A DNA stretch of 64,000 nucleotides from Gnetum montanum (GCA_015680685.1 MNCI01005012.1:262935-326934); one strand, 5' to 3'; positions 42,701-55,005 are shown, numbered from the stretch's first letter. Notes: generated from the sequence alone by a model not told the origin. Program-made: numbers and translations.

Positions 42701-44672
42701 TTAGGCATCTTCAACCCTATCTCTTTATGATCGATCATCTTTTGAAAATTGTCTTTCAATGCTAGACAAAAATCAATATCATGACCAACTAGTTGATGAT
42801 AATGGTAAAGCCTATCAAGCCTAAGTACGTTGGTAGTTTTGGATCATCTTTGGTTCCTACCATTGGATCTCTACCTATCTTACAAAGACAATCATGCCTC
42901 TTACAAACTTCCTTGAACAATTACTTATTTTGAATATGATTATATTTAAGTAACTATTCTAGAACCTCATAGGGCTTCATAAGCAACTTGTCATACCTAG
43001 TCCTATCCTTGCACTCAAAATTGGATCTTTGATATTTGGAAGCCTATGAAGTACATGGTTGAGAGGGGTCAAAAGATGTGTTTTTTAGAAGAGAATTTCA
43101 CTTATTTTCTTGTTTTGGCTCTTTTGTTACTACGGACACAGTTTCTTATGCTTATTTTTTCTTATCCTTATCCCTCCTAGTGGATTGGTCTTTATAGGCC
43201 ATATAGGCTAGATCATTTCTAGTCTTAGTAGCCTCCTCGATGTCCTTAGTTTGTGAAAAGGCTTGGCTCAGTGATCAAGGTTCTAAGTAGTAGAGCTTTA
43301 ACTTGATGAAGTCATTAACTACTTCCTTGAAGATGACCCAGAGGTGGATCTCAAAAATGAACTCCATAATTTTGTTGAGTCTTGCATTCCATCTCTAAAT
43401 AAACCTTTGGACCAATTCAAGTGGCCCCTACCTCACTTTTATGAGTTGGTCCAATGTTGTCTCTAGCTTAAAGTTGTATTTGAAGTAGTTGACATACAAG
43501 ACTATCTAGTCATCTAGGGAGGAGATAGAACCTTTGGGTAAGGTTCACTACAAGTCTAAAGCATTTTCTTTTAGGGACATAGGGAAAATCCATAGTATTA
43601 TGTGAGATCATGCTTACCATAGAAGGCACTCAGAACAAAAGGTAACAATATGCATGTTGGAATTTCCATCACCATTATATTTAGTAAAGTTTAGAATAAG
43701 CATGCCTAGCAGTAATGTGATTTGAGGGATAGTAAGACTGATTGAATCACCTTGGTAGAAGCCCATAACCTTTACCATTTGAGTGGTATTAGCTTCAAGT
43801 TTTTGCAACTTCTTAGTATGGTCTTAGATTAATTAAAAGGCTTGATTCATGCCTTGTGGATCTCTTGAGGGGTGCACTTGTGGTTATTGAATGGCTAATG
43901 GTTGTAAAATGAGCAACGGTATAAACTAGAGGCATTGTGTAATTACCATTGTGGGAGGATTAAACATGGAAAACAAGGTTTCACCTAGGGCATGAGGAAC
44001 AAAGGAGGTATTGGAAACAAATGGATGGCATGAAATGTGTGGAATTTGTATTACAGAAGAAGGATCAACCAAGACTGTAAAACATTAAGGCATGGAGAGA
44101 ATTACTAGTGAAGCTTGAGGTATTGTAAAGAAAGATGTTGAGGTGAACAATGAAGTGAGTAAAGAAGTAGGTTGGAAACTTGGATTTGTAGAGGTCACAG
44201 GGGAGGTTTGGTTCACTACCAAAGTAGAAGGCACAAAGCTGAACATGATCACCTCTAGAACATATCGTTGCAAAAGGTTTCCTAAGAATATATCTAGTTC
44301 ATAATCATCTCTGATCTCATCCTAATCCTCTGGCTGAGACCCTAAATAGGCTTTTTCACTTACATTACTGTCATCATCTACACTTTACAGTTATGCTAAC
44401 AAGTATATGTAAACTATGGATAATTCAATACAGTCATACAGTGAAGGAATGTATTCCTTCCCATCCTTATGGATTAACTCGTATTAATGTTTAGAGTCAA
44501 ACTCCTTACATGGGATGCACAAAACTACTTGGATTTTTGTGCATATGAAGTTGTAATATTGTTGGTCAATATTTACATGAATTGGACTAAGTTCTAACTA
44601 CATAAGAAATTTCCTATGCTCCACTACAGTTGGGTTCTTAGGATCATATATGTAAGTGGATTCTTGGTTCAT
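42701..44672 (-). pseudogene. R0 gag
   Basis: From ATG at 44672 (MNQESTYIYDPKNPTVVEHR) the minus strand passes a Ser/Thr/Pro/Phe-rich region at 44273-44085, a short coiled segment (KKLQKLEANTTQMVKVMGFY) and the gag domain. The domain reads LILNFTKYNGDGNSNMHIVT, FPMSLKENALDL, LPKGSISSLDD and DQLIKVRxGPLELVQRFIxR at about 43690-43380. This is the plant retrotransposon gag pattern (Y-x-G-x-x-x...H...SL...A-x-W/L...LP...SI...). The Lys-rich segment at about 43150-43200 (KDQSTRRDKDKKK) may be nucleocapsid. R0 is a different family from R3-R6. Confidence 0.7.
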
Positions 44673-44789
44673 GGCCATGTAAACGATGTTGTATGATAGA
44701 ATAGTTGAAAAAAATGGCATAAAATATAGGAGAATAATTAATTGGTCAAGTGTGATAAATACTTTAAATATTTTTATTATTTTTAAAAG

Positions 44790-45130
44790 ATATAAGCATG
44801 GAGCATATAAGGCTCATAGCATATGGAGATACATCATGTAAAGCTTACAGTGTGTGAAGGTTTCAACATGTAAAACTTCACAGTGTGTGAAGGTTTCAAC
44901 ATGTAAAACTTCACAGTGTGTGATACTATAACATGTAAGGCTTCACAGTGTGTGAGGCTATAGTATGTAAGGCTCACAAAATATCAGACTAAAGTATGTG
45001 AAGGCTATAGCGTGTGAGGCTACAATGTGTAAGGCTCATAGCATGTGAGACTGTAATGTGTAAAGTTTGTAGAGTGTAAAGCTATGGCGTGTGAGATATC
45101 ACAACATGTAAATCTCTTGGCATGTGAAAC
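44790..45130. repeat. Degenerate 31-33 bp tandem repeat
   Basis: Units built on CAGTGTGTGAAGGTTTCAAC plus ATGTAAAACTTCA recur. Two neighbouring units at about 44846-44912 are identical with a 33-bp period; others are 31-32 bp and diverged, alternating GTGTGAGGCTA and ATGTAAGGCTCA half units. It lies just upstream of the R0 gag start (minus strand), so it probably belongs to the R0 leader. Confidence 0.75.
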
Positions 45131-46570
45131 TACAACAAAGGAAAAAAAATAAACTATAATTATGACTAAACCAATAATTTTTTCTATAAGCAGGCTTCAA
45201 CATATGTGAGAAAAAACTTGGTAAAAAATAAAAGATAGATGCAAAAAACTTGGAAAAACTATGATTGTTCATAATAGAGAAAGCACTGTAAACTACAATA
45301 GTAAAAATAATGGTCTTGGTTTTAAAGTTCCAAGTGCAAAAAAATAGGGGTAGTGATGTGCACTACAACTGCAAAAATTAATCATTTGCAAGTATATGGG
45401 CAAAATTAGCTATGATGTAAAACACTTGGTTAAAAAAAACAAAAATAATTTTTAGTTTCGAAAACACACTACATAGCAAGGGAAAATAGGTACAGAAGTA
45501 TTTTGCAAATGCATTTTCAACAAAGAAGTTAGGTAGAGATCCTTCTTTTAGTGTCAAAAACTATAACAGCTAAAAAATTCAATACTAGAAAACCAAAAAT
45601 CTTAGCATGGAACAATTTTAACTCCAAGATCCATGGGCCTCAAAAGTATTTGGAGCATCTTAAACAATCTTGTCAAACACTTAAGGACTTAAATAACTTA
45701 CTACTACATATACTGAAAGTACATAAGCAACAACATATGAAGTAATAATTCAATGCTAATCCCAAAAACCTATTGAAATAAATATAAAACAATGTGGCAA
45801 AACAAAAATTGTAAACTTTACATTTAATACTACAAGAAAGAATGCTGTTTGAAACAAAGGTTTAGATGCTATAGATTGTTGGCATTAAAAGCCTACAAAT
45901 ACTAGGAATATCTTGTAATAACCAATGTAGGATGTAGGGTGTGTTGTACACTTGGATCTACATTTTTCTTTCACTCAATCTACACTATAATCGATGCTAC
46001 TACAGGGTCTACTACTCTAGTGATCTGCATTGAACAAGACTATGAAAAGGCTATGAAAATCTACTACGATGCTCTCTTGTTTCTTGCCAATGTGTGATCT
46101 ACCAAAAGATCCTAAAAATGGCATCAAATCTAATTTAAATTGGCTTAGAATTTGTCATTCTTTCATCAATTATAGTTTCATACGCTTATTGGAACATTAC
46201 ATGATGTTTTGGGCCAAAAGTACAACATACGGGTCAAGAACCCAAGTACCACACATTACCCCACATGTGCCATAGTATGTGGAACTAGAATTTGCAATGT
46301 GTAAAGAAAAAGGCTAGTTTTGGAAGTGTATTTGGTACTTGGGCTTTCACATGATAGCATAAATGAAATTCATAGTGTGTGGGCTACAAATTTCATTTTT
46401 TACACATTAAAAGTGATTCAAAAATTTTCCAAAAAAAAGGCCATAGAATAGGATTTTTGATGGGAAAATAAGACAATTGTTTCTACCTTTAGATTCCCAC
46501 CAAAATTATAATTAAAATCATGGCTACTAGACATTTTTTGTAACATAAATTTTCCTTGAGATGTTTTAAA
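45131..46570. other. Region without recognised features
   Basis: AT-rich. No paired LTR or coding similarity found. It may contain the R0 leader or LTR and the unseen left end of R5. The short frames in it look like chance. Confidence 0.5.
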
Positions 46571-46574
46571 ACCA

Positions 46575-47090
46575 TTGTTGGCCACTAGGAACATGTTGAA
46601 TGTTTTAAGAGTAGTTAGAGTTCCTACCATGCATCAGAAGGATAGAAAGATTAAATGGTTGGATACAAATAGTATCCCCAATTTCAAGGGGGTATAATGT
46701 AGATCCATAGCATCATCTATAAGTTTTTCATGATGTCTGTGCCTTACAAAATATTGAAAATGACTAGCAAAAGTTGAAACTATTTCCAAGGATACTTATA
46801 AAAGAAGTAGAAGGTTGGTACCAATCCTTAGAACTAGAATCCATTCACCAATGGAGTATAATGTTAGAACTATTCAATGACAAATAGCAAATGTACTCCT
46901 AAGTGTCCAACCTAAGGAAGCATATTCAAGGATGGAAGTAAGGTAATCATAAATCCTTAGATATGGCCCTAGGAAAGTAATACTCCTTATTGCACCAATG
47001 GCCATGCCATGGATTCTCTCAAAGGAAACAACTTTGCCATATCATAGATGGACTCTAAAAAAAATAAGAGAAACTCTTGAGGTTTATGCC
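46575..47090 (+). pseudogene. R5 gag, left part
   Basis: Fragments RVPTMHQKDRKIKWLDTNSI, PNFKG, then LELFNDK and CHIIDGL match R3 and R4 gag (KCLDMNNIPRFEGD, MVELFNERY, MYCIIDGLHNEIRETLGMYA). The frame reads IRETLEVYA and is cut at the ATGCC target site of S7. Confidence 0.75.
47086..47090. repeat. S7 target-site duplication, left copy
   Basis: ATGCC, identical to 49989-49993. Together they restore the gag text ATGCCCAAGGGAGAC. Confidence 0.85.
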
Positions 47091-48273
47091 TGTTGGCGAC
47101 CGTTTGGGACGCGACCGCCAACGAGTGTCCTCGACCAAGATTTAGGTGCCTGTTGGTCTCTGGCGCCACCAAGGCCCAGATACCTCCAAATAGACTCAGT
47201 AGTTAATGTGAGTCTGTGTGTGTGCTGTTGCGGCGTGCGGTTGTATGAAGTGTGACAATTTCGTTGTGTGTGAACTACAAATGACTTACTTTAAAGAGAT
47301 TCAGCCAACTTTGTCCAGTACTGTGAGTTATTGAAGGTTTCCTATTTTGTTCAACTACCTAGTCTACGTGGTCCTTATAATACCTGCTTGTATCAAGTAA
47401 AATTTTGCAAAAAAATTTGAGCACAACTCCGCAAATCTACTCCTAATTTGCCCCAGAGAAAGAGGTAGTTCCACAAGAAAACTAGAAATAGAGCAAGATT
47501 CAATGAAATAGACAGAAAAGAAAAGAAAGCAGATTTGTGTGGACCTCAAATATTTAAGCAAGGTAAAATGACACGAGTAAACACTTCACAATAAAGCTAT
47601 TCCAAATTCAATATCTACGAATTGTTCAAACCTCCAAGGCTCAACCAAGCAATATCCTCAAGACAATCCTACTGTGCTACCAAAAGTCGCTGCGTAAACT
47701 ACCACGTACGAGACTCCACTTTGACTAGACAATAGATGCCAACGATTGCATTCAAACATAACCTTTAAAAGACTTGACAATTTCTGATTGAAATAACACG
47801 GAAAATCACTTTAAAGATAAAGAAGCTATTCTAGTCCCATCAAAATATCAAAATACCCTCTCGGCTACTAAATTGTTCCACAGCGTGACTACAAACAGAG
47901 GCTCTCTTCCAACAATCCAATAGCAGTTCCCAAACGTTGCACAATAACGAAATTTACTACTAAAATGCTCTTAAGGCTTTTAAACACAAGCGCTTCTATG
48001 GCAAAATTTTAATAGAAATTTCTATCGGGCAACAAGAACAGTAAGAGCAATCTAAAAATCCCAAAATTATTTGCCAAGGATGATACTATCTAAACCACTA
48101 GCTAAGCAATTTAAACAAAATAAAAATGAAATGCATAACTCACAGGACCATGACAAAGAGGCTGAAATCTTTATTCTAGCAAGCCATCTTTCAAGAAATC
48201 TTCTTTACAAATCTTCCAAGTGTGATGTGAGACTTCTTGTTCCAATCTTTTTTCAAGTCTTCCCCCTTGAAGC

Positions 48274-48282
48274 CTTTTTATA
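48274..48282 (-). promoter_or_regulatory. S7 putative TATA box
   Basis: Minus-strand CCTATAAAAAGGCTTCAAGG contains TATAAAAAG, a good plant TATA, about 1.7 kb from the right end. Confidence 0.5.
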
Positions 48283-49365
48283 GGGCTCAAAGGTGGTTAG
48301 GTAAGTTACAACAATTTTAGGTGGTTTCAACCACAAATGAGATAAAAAGGCTAATATTGACAAGTGTCCTTGGTGGTGGTTATCTTAGAAAATTAAAATA
48401 CAATCACTAAGTTGCATAGAAATACAAGCTATAGTTGCAACTTATCCCATACATATATATCCTCTTTATTTTGCCTTTTCTTGGAAACATAGGAGGTGGC
48501 GGTTGGATGGTGTTATAAAATCATGTAATCTAACCCTCAAAAACACATAAACATTTTTCCAGCAAAGCCCCTTTTTAATCGGTAACATTTTAACGCTATG
48601 TTCAAATGCTGACGTTAGGCATATATCAATAATACATCCTTGATGATGAACCATACCCTTGTCCTGGTAAAGCTAAAAAATTCAATATTAACACCAATTA
48701 GCGCCCTCCTAAATTCATCCTGCCAGACCTCGGTTTTCTGCCTTTGCTGCGTTGCAGAAAATCAAATCGAAACCATCCAACAAAATTTACTATTGCTCGT
48801 GGCCTCCTGTGGTTGCGCCCGCTGCTGATACTCCACCCGCGCGCAGTCCTTTTCGCTGCCGTTCGTGATTTCTGTTGACGTCGGTTCGTTGTTCTACTCC
48901 TGCCGCCTGCAGCCGTTTGTCCTCTGTTTTGTTATTTTGATTCCTGCAGTGCATTTGTGGATGCGTGGGATTGAACCCAAAAAACGTAGATTTCGGTTTG
49001 GGTTTTTCTTTATGCATCCTGCGTTTGCGTTGGTGCTGCCGTTATTGTTCTAAGTTGCCTCTGTGCACCCGCTGCCTGCGTGTTTTGTGGGAGCCATTTC
49101 CTGAATTAACCCTGCCGAAACAGACCCACGAATTCCCAAGAACGCCCAAACAGAATCTGTGAACAAGGCCATGGTTTTCTGCAAATTTCAGAGCAAATTA
49201 GGGCCACGATTTTCAGCAAATTAGGGCCGTAATTCATTTGCAAAATAATTCGTGTTGTTGGTATGCCACGCCCAGGAATTCCATTTTTCAGTTTGCTGTA
49301 CCGCATGAGTGAACCTCCAAACCGTAAACTGAAATATTTGCATCTTTCAAACATATTTTATTTCC

Positions 49366-49908
49366 TGATGTGCAAAATCCACATTGATATCCATGAGATT
49401 TAGCCAACATTTCCTGGATAGGATGAATTGATTTCTGTTTCTCTGGATCATAATGAGACATAAAAATAGTGCATGCTCCGCAACCACCTTCTCCACAGCC
49501 AAGTTTTGTACGAGTGAGTCCTAAACTTGAAACTTTGATGAAAAATGAGCAACTGGAAGACCCACTCCTGTTCCATCGTGCTGATTCTCATAGACCTTTT
49601 TGGACACCCAAAGATAGAATTTGAAAAGGAAACTCAACATCAATGATTTCCTAAACTCAATCATGTCACCAGGAGCATCATTTCGTAATTGAAACATCTT
49701 ATTGTAGCACCTTGAAAGCATTCTCAAAAGAATCGAATGTCCATGGCTTCCCAATAAGAAACTCTCATGTCAGCATTTCACAATTGCAATGTCATCATTC
49801 CTTGATTATTAAAACATTCAATTCAACAACATGAGTAGCTGCAATAAGAACATTGTATTGCATCCTCTTGAAGTTCATTTCTATTCCAACTTTGTGGTTA
49901 GTTAATTG
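49366..49908 (-). pseudogene. Permuted xanthine dehydrogenase exon fragments
   Basis: On the minus strand four pieces match plant xanthine dehydrogenase (purine catabolism, a Mo/Fe-S/FAD enzyme). At 49908-49797: HKVGIEMNFKRMQYNVLIAA, THVVELNVL, the start of the FAD domain. At 49797-49590: DDIAIVKC, FLIGKPWTFDSFENAFKVLQ, then NDAPGDMIEFRKSLMLSFLF and KFYLWVSKKV, from after the FAD domain. At 49538-49432: [20 protein letters not shown], the N-terminal [2Fe-2S] motif. At 49431-49366: [20 protein letters not shown], the second [2Fe-2S] motif. In the enzyme the last two come first, so order is permuted and intervening exons are missing. Stops and one frameshift are present. Confidence 0.85.
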
Positions 49909-49988
49909 TTGTGAAATTCTTCAGACTTGAGCCATGGTTTCAATCATCTCATATCTCTGTTCCATGAAATGGCCAAAATGTGCCAACA

Positions 49989-49993
49989 ATGCC
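49989..49993. repeat. S7 target-site duplication, right copy
   Basis: ATGCC, identical to the left copy. Confidence 0.85.
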
Positions 49994-51130
49994 CAAGGGA
50001 GACTTTCTAAGATGAAGGTCCATCAGATCCAAAAGATAATAGAATAGGTAGCCAAGGAAGAAGAGTTGAAAAGACAAGAAAGTATAGAGGAATACAATAA
50101 AGACCCCTCCATTTACAAGAAAGAGGTATGTTTCTATGATAAAAAGAAGGATGTACCACTAGATGAATTAATGTAAAGAAAAACCTTGCCGATACAAAAA
50201 TCTATCTTTGAAATATCAGCCAAGGTAGATAAAATGTGAAACTTCTTAGATGAGAAGTTCTAAATTACTTTGACAATAGTAGAGAAGAAGGTAGAGTAGG
50301 GAAGTAGTGAAATAAGAAAGAAGAAGAACGAAAGATACATATAAGGGATATCAGTAGCAAAAATGTAAGATTGTCACGGTTGATGAGGTTGTAGATTCTA
50401 AAACCAATGATGTTGAATGTGATATTTATCAATAAAAACATCCCAAGGGATGTTGTCCTATGGTGTTGCATCTACAAGAATCTAGGATGTATGCCTTAAA
50501 TCCAAAATTTGCAAACATGTTGCCACCTAAAAGATTACCTTATCCTCAAGGTAATCCTAGGCAATAGTTTCACCAAACTCAATATTATCCAAGTGGAGCA
50601 CCACCTCAACCTCAAGAGCAATATCAATAATCACAAAATCTACAATCGTGGGGGATACCATCACCCAGACAGTAGTACCCTTACTGGCACTCAGATCACT
50701 ATAGGTATTATGTCTAGTAGTTTGTATCTCCTTATGTCTCTACAAGTTACAATCCTTTTAATTATCATTACTACCCTCATCGAACCCATACTCCATGACT
50801 TGATTCTCCTTCTACTTATCCTCCTTCCTATCCATCACCAAACTTTGCATCATTAAATATCACTCCTCTACCACTTACTTCACATGTGCAAGGGAAAATT
50901 CCACCACATCGACAACAAAGAAATGCCACAAACGTTGTTAACTTACAACCAGATATCCATCTGAGTGGTTCTAAACCTAAACCTAGAAAGAGGACTTTCT
51001 TTAAGACCAGCAATTCACTAAAACCCTCATAAACACCTATAGCTACTAAACCTACATCCACCGCTTCTAAAATTACCTTTGAGCCTCCTTCGAATCAAAT
51101 TTCCTCCCATGTGTATACTGTCATGTTGAC
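49994..51130 (+). pseudogene. R5 gag, right part
   Basis: Continues after S7 with KMKVHQIQKIIE, a stop, then VAKEEELKRQESIEEYNKDP. A zinc knuckle with one Cys lost (ECDIYQ-KHPKGCC) lies near 50415-50460. A Pro/Tyr/Ser/Gln-rich tail follows (YYPSGAPPQPQEQYQ, YPPSYPSPNFASLNITPLPL) to about 51000. It matches R3 30180-31130. Confidence 0.75.
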
Positions 51131-51560
51131 CCATGCAGTTACTGACTGGATCAAGTTTGTTCATCTTCCTAGGAAATGATCAAATCTTAGGAGTTCCTTT
51201 ATCTATATGCAAATCATCAAGAATGATCGATGCAAGACTCCATTGGATTCAAGATCTAGAGTAAATTTAATCTCATAGGCTAGAGTAAATTTAATCTCAT
51301 AGGAGATGTACAAGACCTGAAATGTACCTCTATTAAAGAAATGCAACATCAAACTAGAGCTTGCTGATTAGTCCATTATTATCTCCTTGGGACTAGTGGA
51401 GGGCATTGTGATAACTATCTACAAGTGATCTTATCTTGTAGACTTTCTAGTGATCCATGTTAATAACCACAAGAGGTACTTCCATATTATCATGGGAAGG
51501 GCTTAGCTTCGCACAATTGATGTTAAACTAGGGATTCAAGATCTTTCCTTGACAAATGAA
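51131..51560 (+). pseudogene. R5 protease remnant
   Basis: CKTPLDSRSRVNLIS near 51233-51280 is the active-site region, followed about 130 bases later by LGLVEGIV and by a FHIIMGRA-like segment at 51480-51500. An 18-base stretch (TAGAGTAAATTTAATCTCAT near 51259 and 51283) is locally duplicated. Confidence 0.6.
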
Positions 51561-51829
51561 TTTGGTAAAATAGATAAGAAGCAAGTTTCATGCATTGCAT
51601 ATCATGACACAAGATGCCATTGCATATAGAAAATATAGGTCATACAATATACCTTCATCACAACATGAAATAAGTGTGTTGAGATGTATACAATTCAAAA
51701 GTGTCTATATGCAACAACCAAAAAATAGAAAGCTGTCCAATGACTAAAAATAGATAGTGAGGTAGATTTAAAACTATGTAGAAACCACAAAACAAGAAGA
51801 TGATTAGTGGCTAATAAAAAATATTGAGG

Positions 51830-53130
51830 CAAATTCAAAACTATGCATGGAACCAACAAAAAGCCTCACAAGTGCTTACATTAAATACATGAATGAAATA
51901 TAGTAGCTCTATTATCAACTCTCTCACACATAGGCTAAGATGGATTGAAAAGATTTGGAGATCCCAAATTAGTTCAATAATGAGCCCCTTAAATTAAAAA
52001 CCTTACTGGCTAATCTAGAATATTCTTATCTTAAGAACAATAGGTCAATAATCATAAATGTCCATCTTGTTTAAGCACAAAAGGAGAAGATGCTAAAAAT
52101 GATTAATAAATGGCCAACAACTTTTGCCTAGTCATATCATGAACTAACAAAAATAGATCCAAGGATATGCCAATATCAAATGTACACATACCTCTCCATC
52201 AAATCCAAAAGGCAACTACAAAGAAGGCTAAATCCTATGCTTAAGTAAGTTCTAAAAGATAAGATTGAATTGCTACTTAAGGCCAAATTCATTTATTCCA
52301 TTGTGGATAGTGAGTGGGTTACTTCGCTCATCATTATACCCAAGGAAGATGGTAAATAGAGGATCTGTATAGACTATAGGTTGTTGAATATGAATACTTT
52401 CAAGGATCATTTATCATTGTCATTTTTAGACCAAGTGATGGATACTATCATAAGGCATAACTACTATAGTTTCCTTGATGGTTAGAGTGACTATAACCAA
52501 ATCCAGATAGCACTAGAGGACTAGGCCAAAACTACCTTCACAAATCCTTGGGGACTTTTGCATGCAAAAATATGCCCTTTGGCCTATGAAGTGTTCCTGC
52601 TACTTTCCAATGCATGGTGCTTAGCATTTTCCAGTAGTAAATTGGTAACGGTATAGAGGTCTTCATGGATGACTTCTCCACTTATGATACCAATGTTTAG
52701 CAAGCATTGAACTATCTTAAGTAAGTGTTAAAATGCTACATGGAGACTATTCTATGACAAAATTAGCAAAATAGCCATCTAATGGTTCAAGAAAGCATGG
52801 TATTGGGGCACTGTATCTTAGAGAAATGGATTGAGATGGACTTGAAAAAAGTACAAGTCATCCAAGGAATCACCAAACAACCTAAAATGGTTAAAGATGT
52901 AAAGTCATTCCTTGGACATACCAATTATTATTGGTAATTCATTGAGAACTTCTCCAAAATCACTAAGCCACTGGTGGAACTAACTAAGAAGGATGTACCC
53001 TTTATCTAGACTAAGGAATGCATGCATGCATTTTAGTAATTAAAGCTAAAGCTCATAAAAACTCATATTCTATGTGCTATAGATTGATCTAGACCTTTTC
53101 ACATCATGATGAATGCATTCAATTATGCAT
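51830..53130 (+). pseudogene. R5 reverse transcriptase
   Basis: Blocks in order: WVTSLIIIPKEDGK, ICIDYRLLNMNTFKDH, YYSFLDG, EVFMDDFSTYD near 52660 (catalytic Asp pair intact), HLMVQESMVLGHCI, VKSFLGHTNYYW and FIENFSKITKPLVELTKKDV. Then FHIMMNAFNYALE begins RNase H and stops abruptly. Stops frequently replace Trp and Gln. Confidence 0.8.
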
Positions 53131-53990
53131 TGGAAGTAGAAACACTTATTTCTGATAATGGAACTCATTTTACAAGGGCTACTTTTCATAAATTAATGCA
53201 ATGCTTGGGGGTGTAGCATAAACTCACAACCCCCTATCATCCCCCAGCCAATGGTCAAGCTAAAGTTACTAATAGGGACATAATCCAAATACTAACATGC
53301 ATAATTAGTAAATGTATGAAGGACTAGAACATGAAACTCAATGATGCTCTATGGGGATGCAAAAAAAATTCACAACCCCCTATCAGCCCCAAGCCAATGG
53401 TCAAGCTAAATTTACTAATAGGAAGATAACCTGAATAATAACATGTTTAATTAGTAAATATAAGAAGCGCTAGAGCATAGAACTCAACAATGCTCTATGG
53501 GTTTATCGATCCACATGGAAACTTCCTATAGGATATTCTCTTTATGAGTTGGTATACTAAAAGTTACCTAAACTTCCAATCCAAGTTAAGCTTCATACAC
53601 TTTCATCCACTTCTAAGCTTGACCTTGACCTCAACCTTAATCTAACATAACAAGAATGTCTCATGATACTAAATGAGCTAGAAAAAAATTGATAAGTAGC
53701 TTAACTATTAATGAAATGCAAAAGGCACATGCAAAATAGTATCATGATGCATGGATATAAAGAGTTAAGTTTCAACCTGACAATAAGGTCTTCTACTAGA
53801 ACGCCATGCATGTACCTCAATGTACTAAATTCCAAACATTATGGGAAGGGTCTTATATCATTCATACAACTTTTTCTTTTGATGCCATGACCATATACCA
53901 CCCTTCAAGCCTAGAAAAATTAATGCTAGTTAATATCCAATAAGTGAAAACTTTCCTTGAACTAAAAGGAACTAGCAACACTAACACCTT
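53131..53990 (+). pseudogene. R5 integrase with internal tandem duplication
   Basis: Integrase text begins directly after the truncated RNase H with ETLISDNGTHFTRATFHKLM, so the rest of RNase H, the tether and the integrase N-terminus (about 0.9 kb relative to R3) are deleted. A 146-bp tandem duplication repeats the LTTPYHPPANGQAKVTNRD segment (53224-53369 and 53370-53515). The C-terminal part follows at about 53750-53950 (FQPDNKVFY, HVPQCTKFQTLWEGSYIIHT). Confidence 0.8.
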
Positions 53991-54905
53991 AGAATAAGTG
54001 CATTCTATTTTTCAGATCTCCTCCTCTCAACTTAGTCGTGGAGGAGATGACCATCCATGCTATCAAGACTAACCCATTTTTCACCTTTTTATTTTACACC
54101 ATTCCTCATATGTTTTTATTTTCTTGACTATTTTATCAATTATTTCATGCACTTTTCCTTTTCATTTATCTTTATTTTTTAGTATTTTATCTTGCTTTTC
54201 ATTAAATCTTTAATTCTACCTATACTACTATTAATACTAGGAGTTAATGAATGCCAACATTAATGAAATGATTAATTTTCTAAATGGCCAAATTTTTATC
54301 TTTGGAGTATGGCCTCTATTAACAAGTTGTCAATTCTCTCATGGTAGCATGTAGTGGGACCATAACATTCATCCTTTCCATCTATTCTACAAAGGGTTTA
54401 CATCTTGGAAACATGATATCTTTCTAATTAAAACTAAAAGTAACTAATGATCTAGCTACTTAATAGACTCAAAATGAACCAAGAAGAAATGAAAAAGTGT
54501 GTGACTTTAAGGTAACTTGTTGTATTCTCTTCCCAACATCTTTCTCAAGTTTTACGATTCTTCTCCATTGGTCTCTCACTGCTCATATTGTTAACCATTA
54601 AAGGAAGCATGTCTTTGCATGGTGTCATTCCCATAAAAAACAACAACAAAGAACATGGGAATTCAAAGCACACCTATTAGACATAATAATTGGCTACAAG
54701 CACTAGTTATGAGGCTAGAAAGACATCTTACCTATGCCTAAAGGTACCCCTCTAATTCAGGTCCTATCTATCTTCCTTCTTATCTTTTCTTTTTCTCCTA
54801 GGGTGATGGTTGTCCTTTGGAAATTATCATGAACTCTTGATGATCTAAGGGATAGAACTAGAACTTGCCAAAATTCCTCCATTTCCCAAATGCAAATTTT
54901 AGCTA
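53991..54905 (+). other. R5 post-integrase non-coding region
   Basis: T-rich at 54080-54220 and otherwise matching the R3 region at 34940-36560, for example the block CTTTGCATGGTGTCATTCCC near 54613 and GGGAATTCAAAGCACACC near 54658. No gene. Confidence 0.65.
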
Positions 54906-54910
54906 AGAAC

Positions 54911-55005
54911 AACTACGTCAACGTAGCCCTATCAATGCAGTGTAATGAGTGAATGCAGCCCCGTCAATGCATCCTTGTCAACACATCACAAAAATAGTAT
55001 AAATA
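54911..55005 (+). promoter_or_regulatory. R5 internal U3-like promoter block
   Basis: Contains ACTACGTCAACGTAGCCCTA, GCAGCCCCGTCAATGCATCC, TTGTCAACACATCAC and TATA at 54998-55005. It is colinear with R3 36576-36660, but its units carry CGTCAA-type rather than GTCGAC motifs. Confidence 0.55.

Larger units (their letters stand above)
47091..49988 (-). mobile_element. S7, probable solo LTR carrying xanthine dehydrogenase exons
   Basis: A 2.9-kb insertion with perfect 5-bp TSD and ends TGTTGGC...GCCAACA (7-bp inverted). TG/CA ends with a 5-bp TSD point to LTR integration. I find no second LTR, PBS, purine tract or gag/pol inside, so a solo LTR is the simplest reading. A minus-strand TATA (48274-48282) suggests minus orientation with a long U3 to its right, which holds xanthine dehydrogenase pieces. 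GC content is higher at 48660-49340 than around it. A large non-autonomous element cannot be excluded. Confidence 0.65.

Noticed and set aside
44790-45130. Possible CRISPR-like array
   Set aside because: Units are contiguous and diverged, with no uniform repeat separated by unique spacers, and the context is a plant retrotransposon leader.
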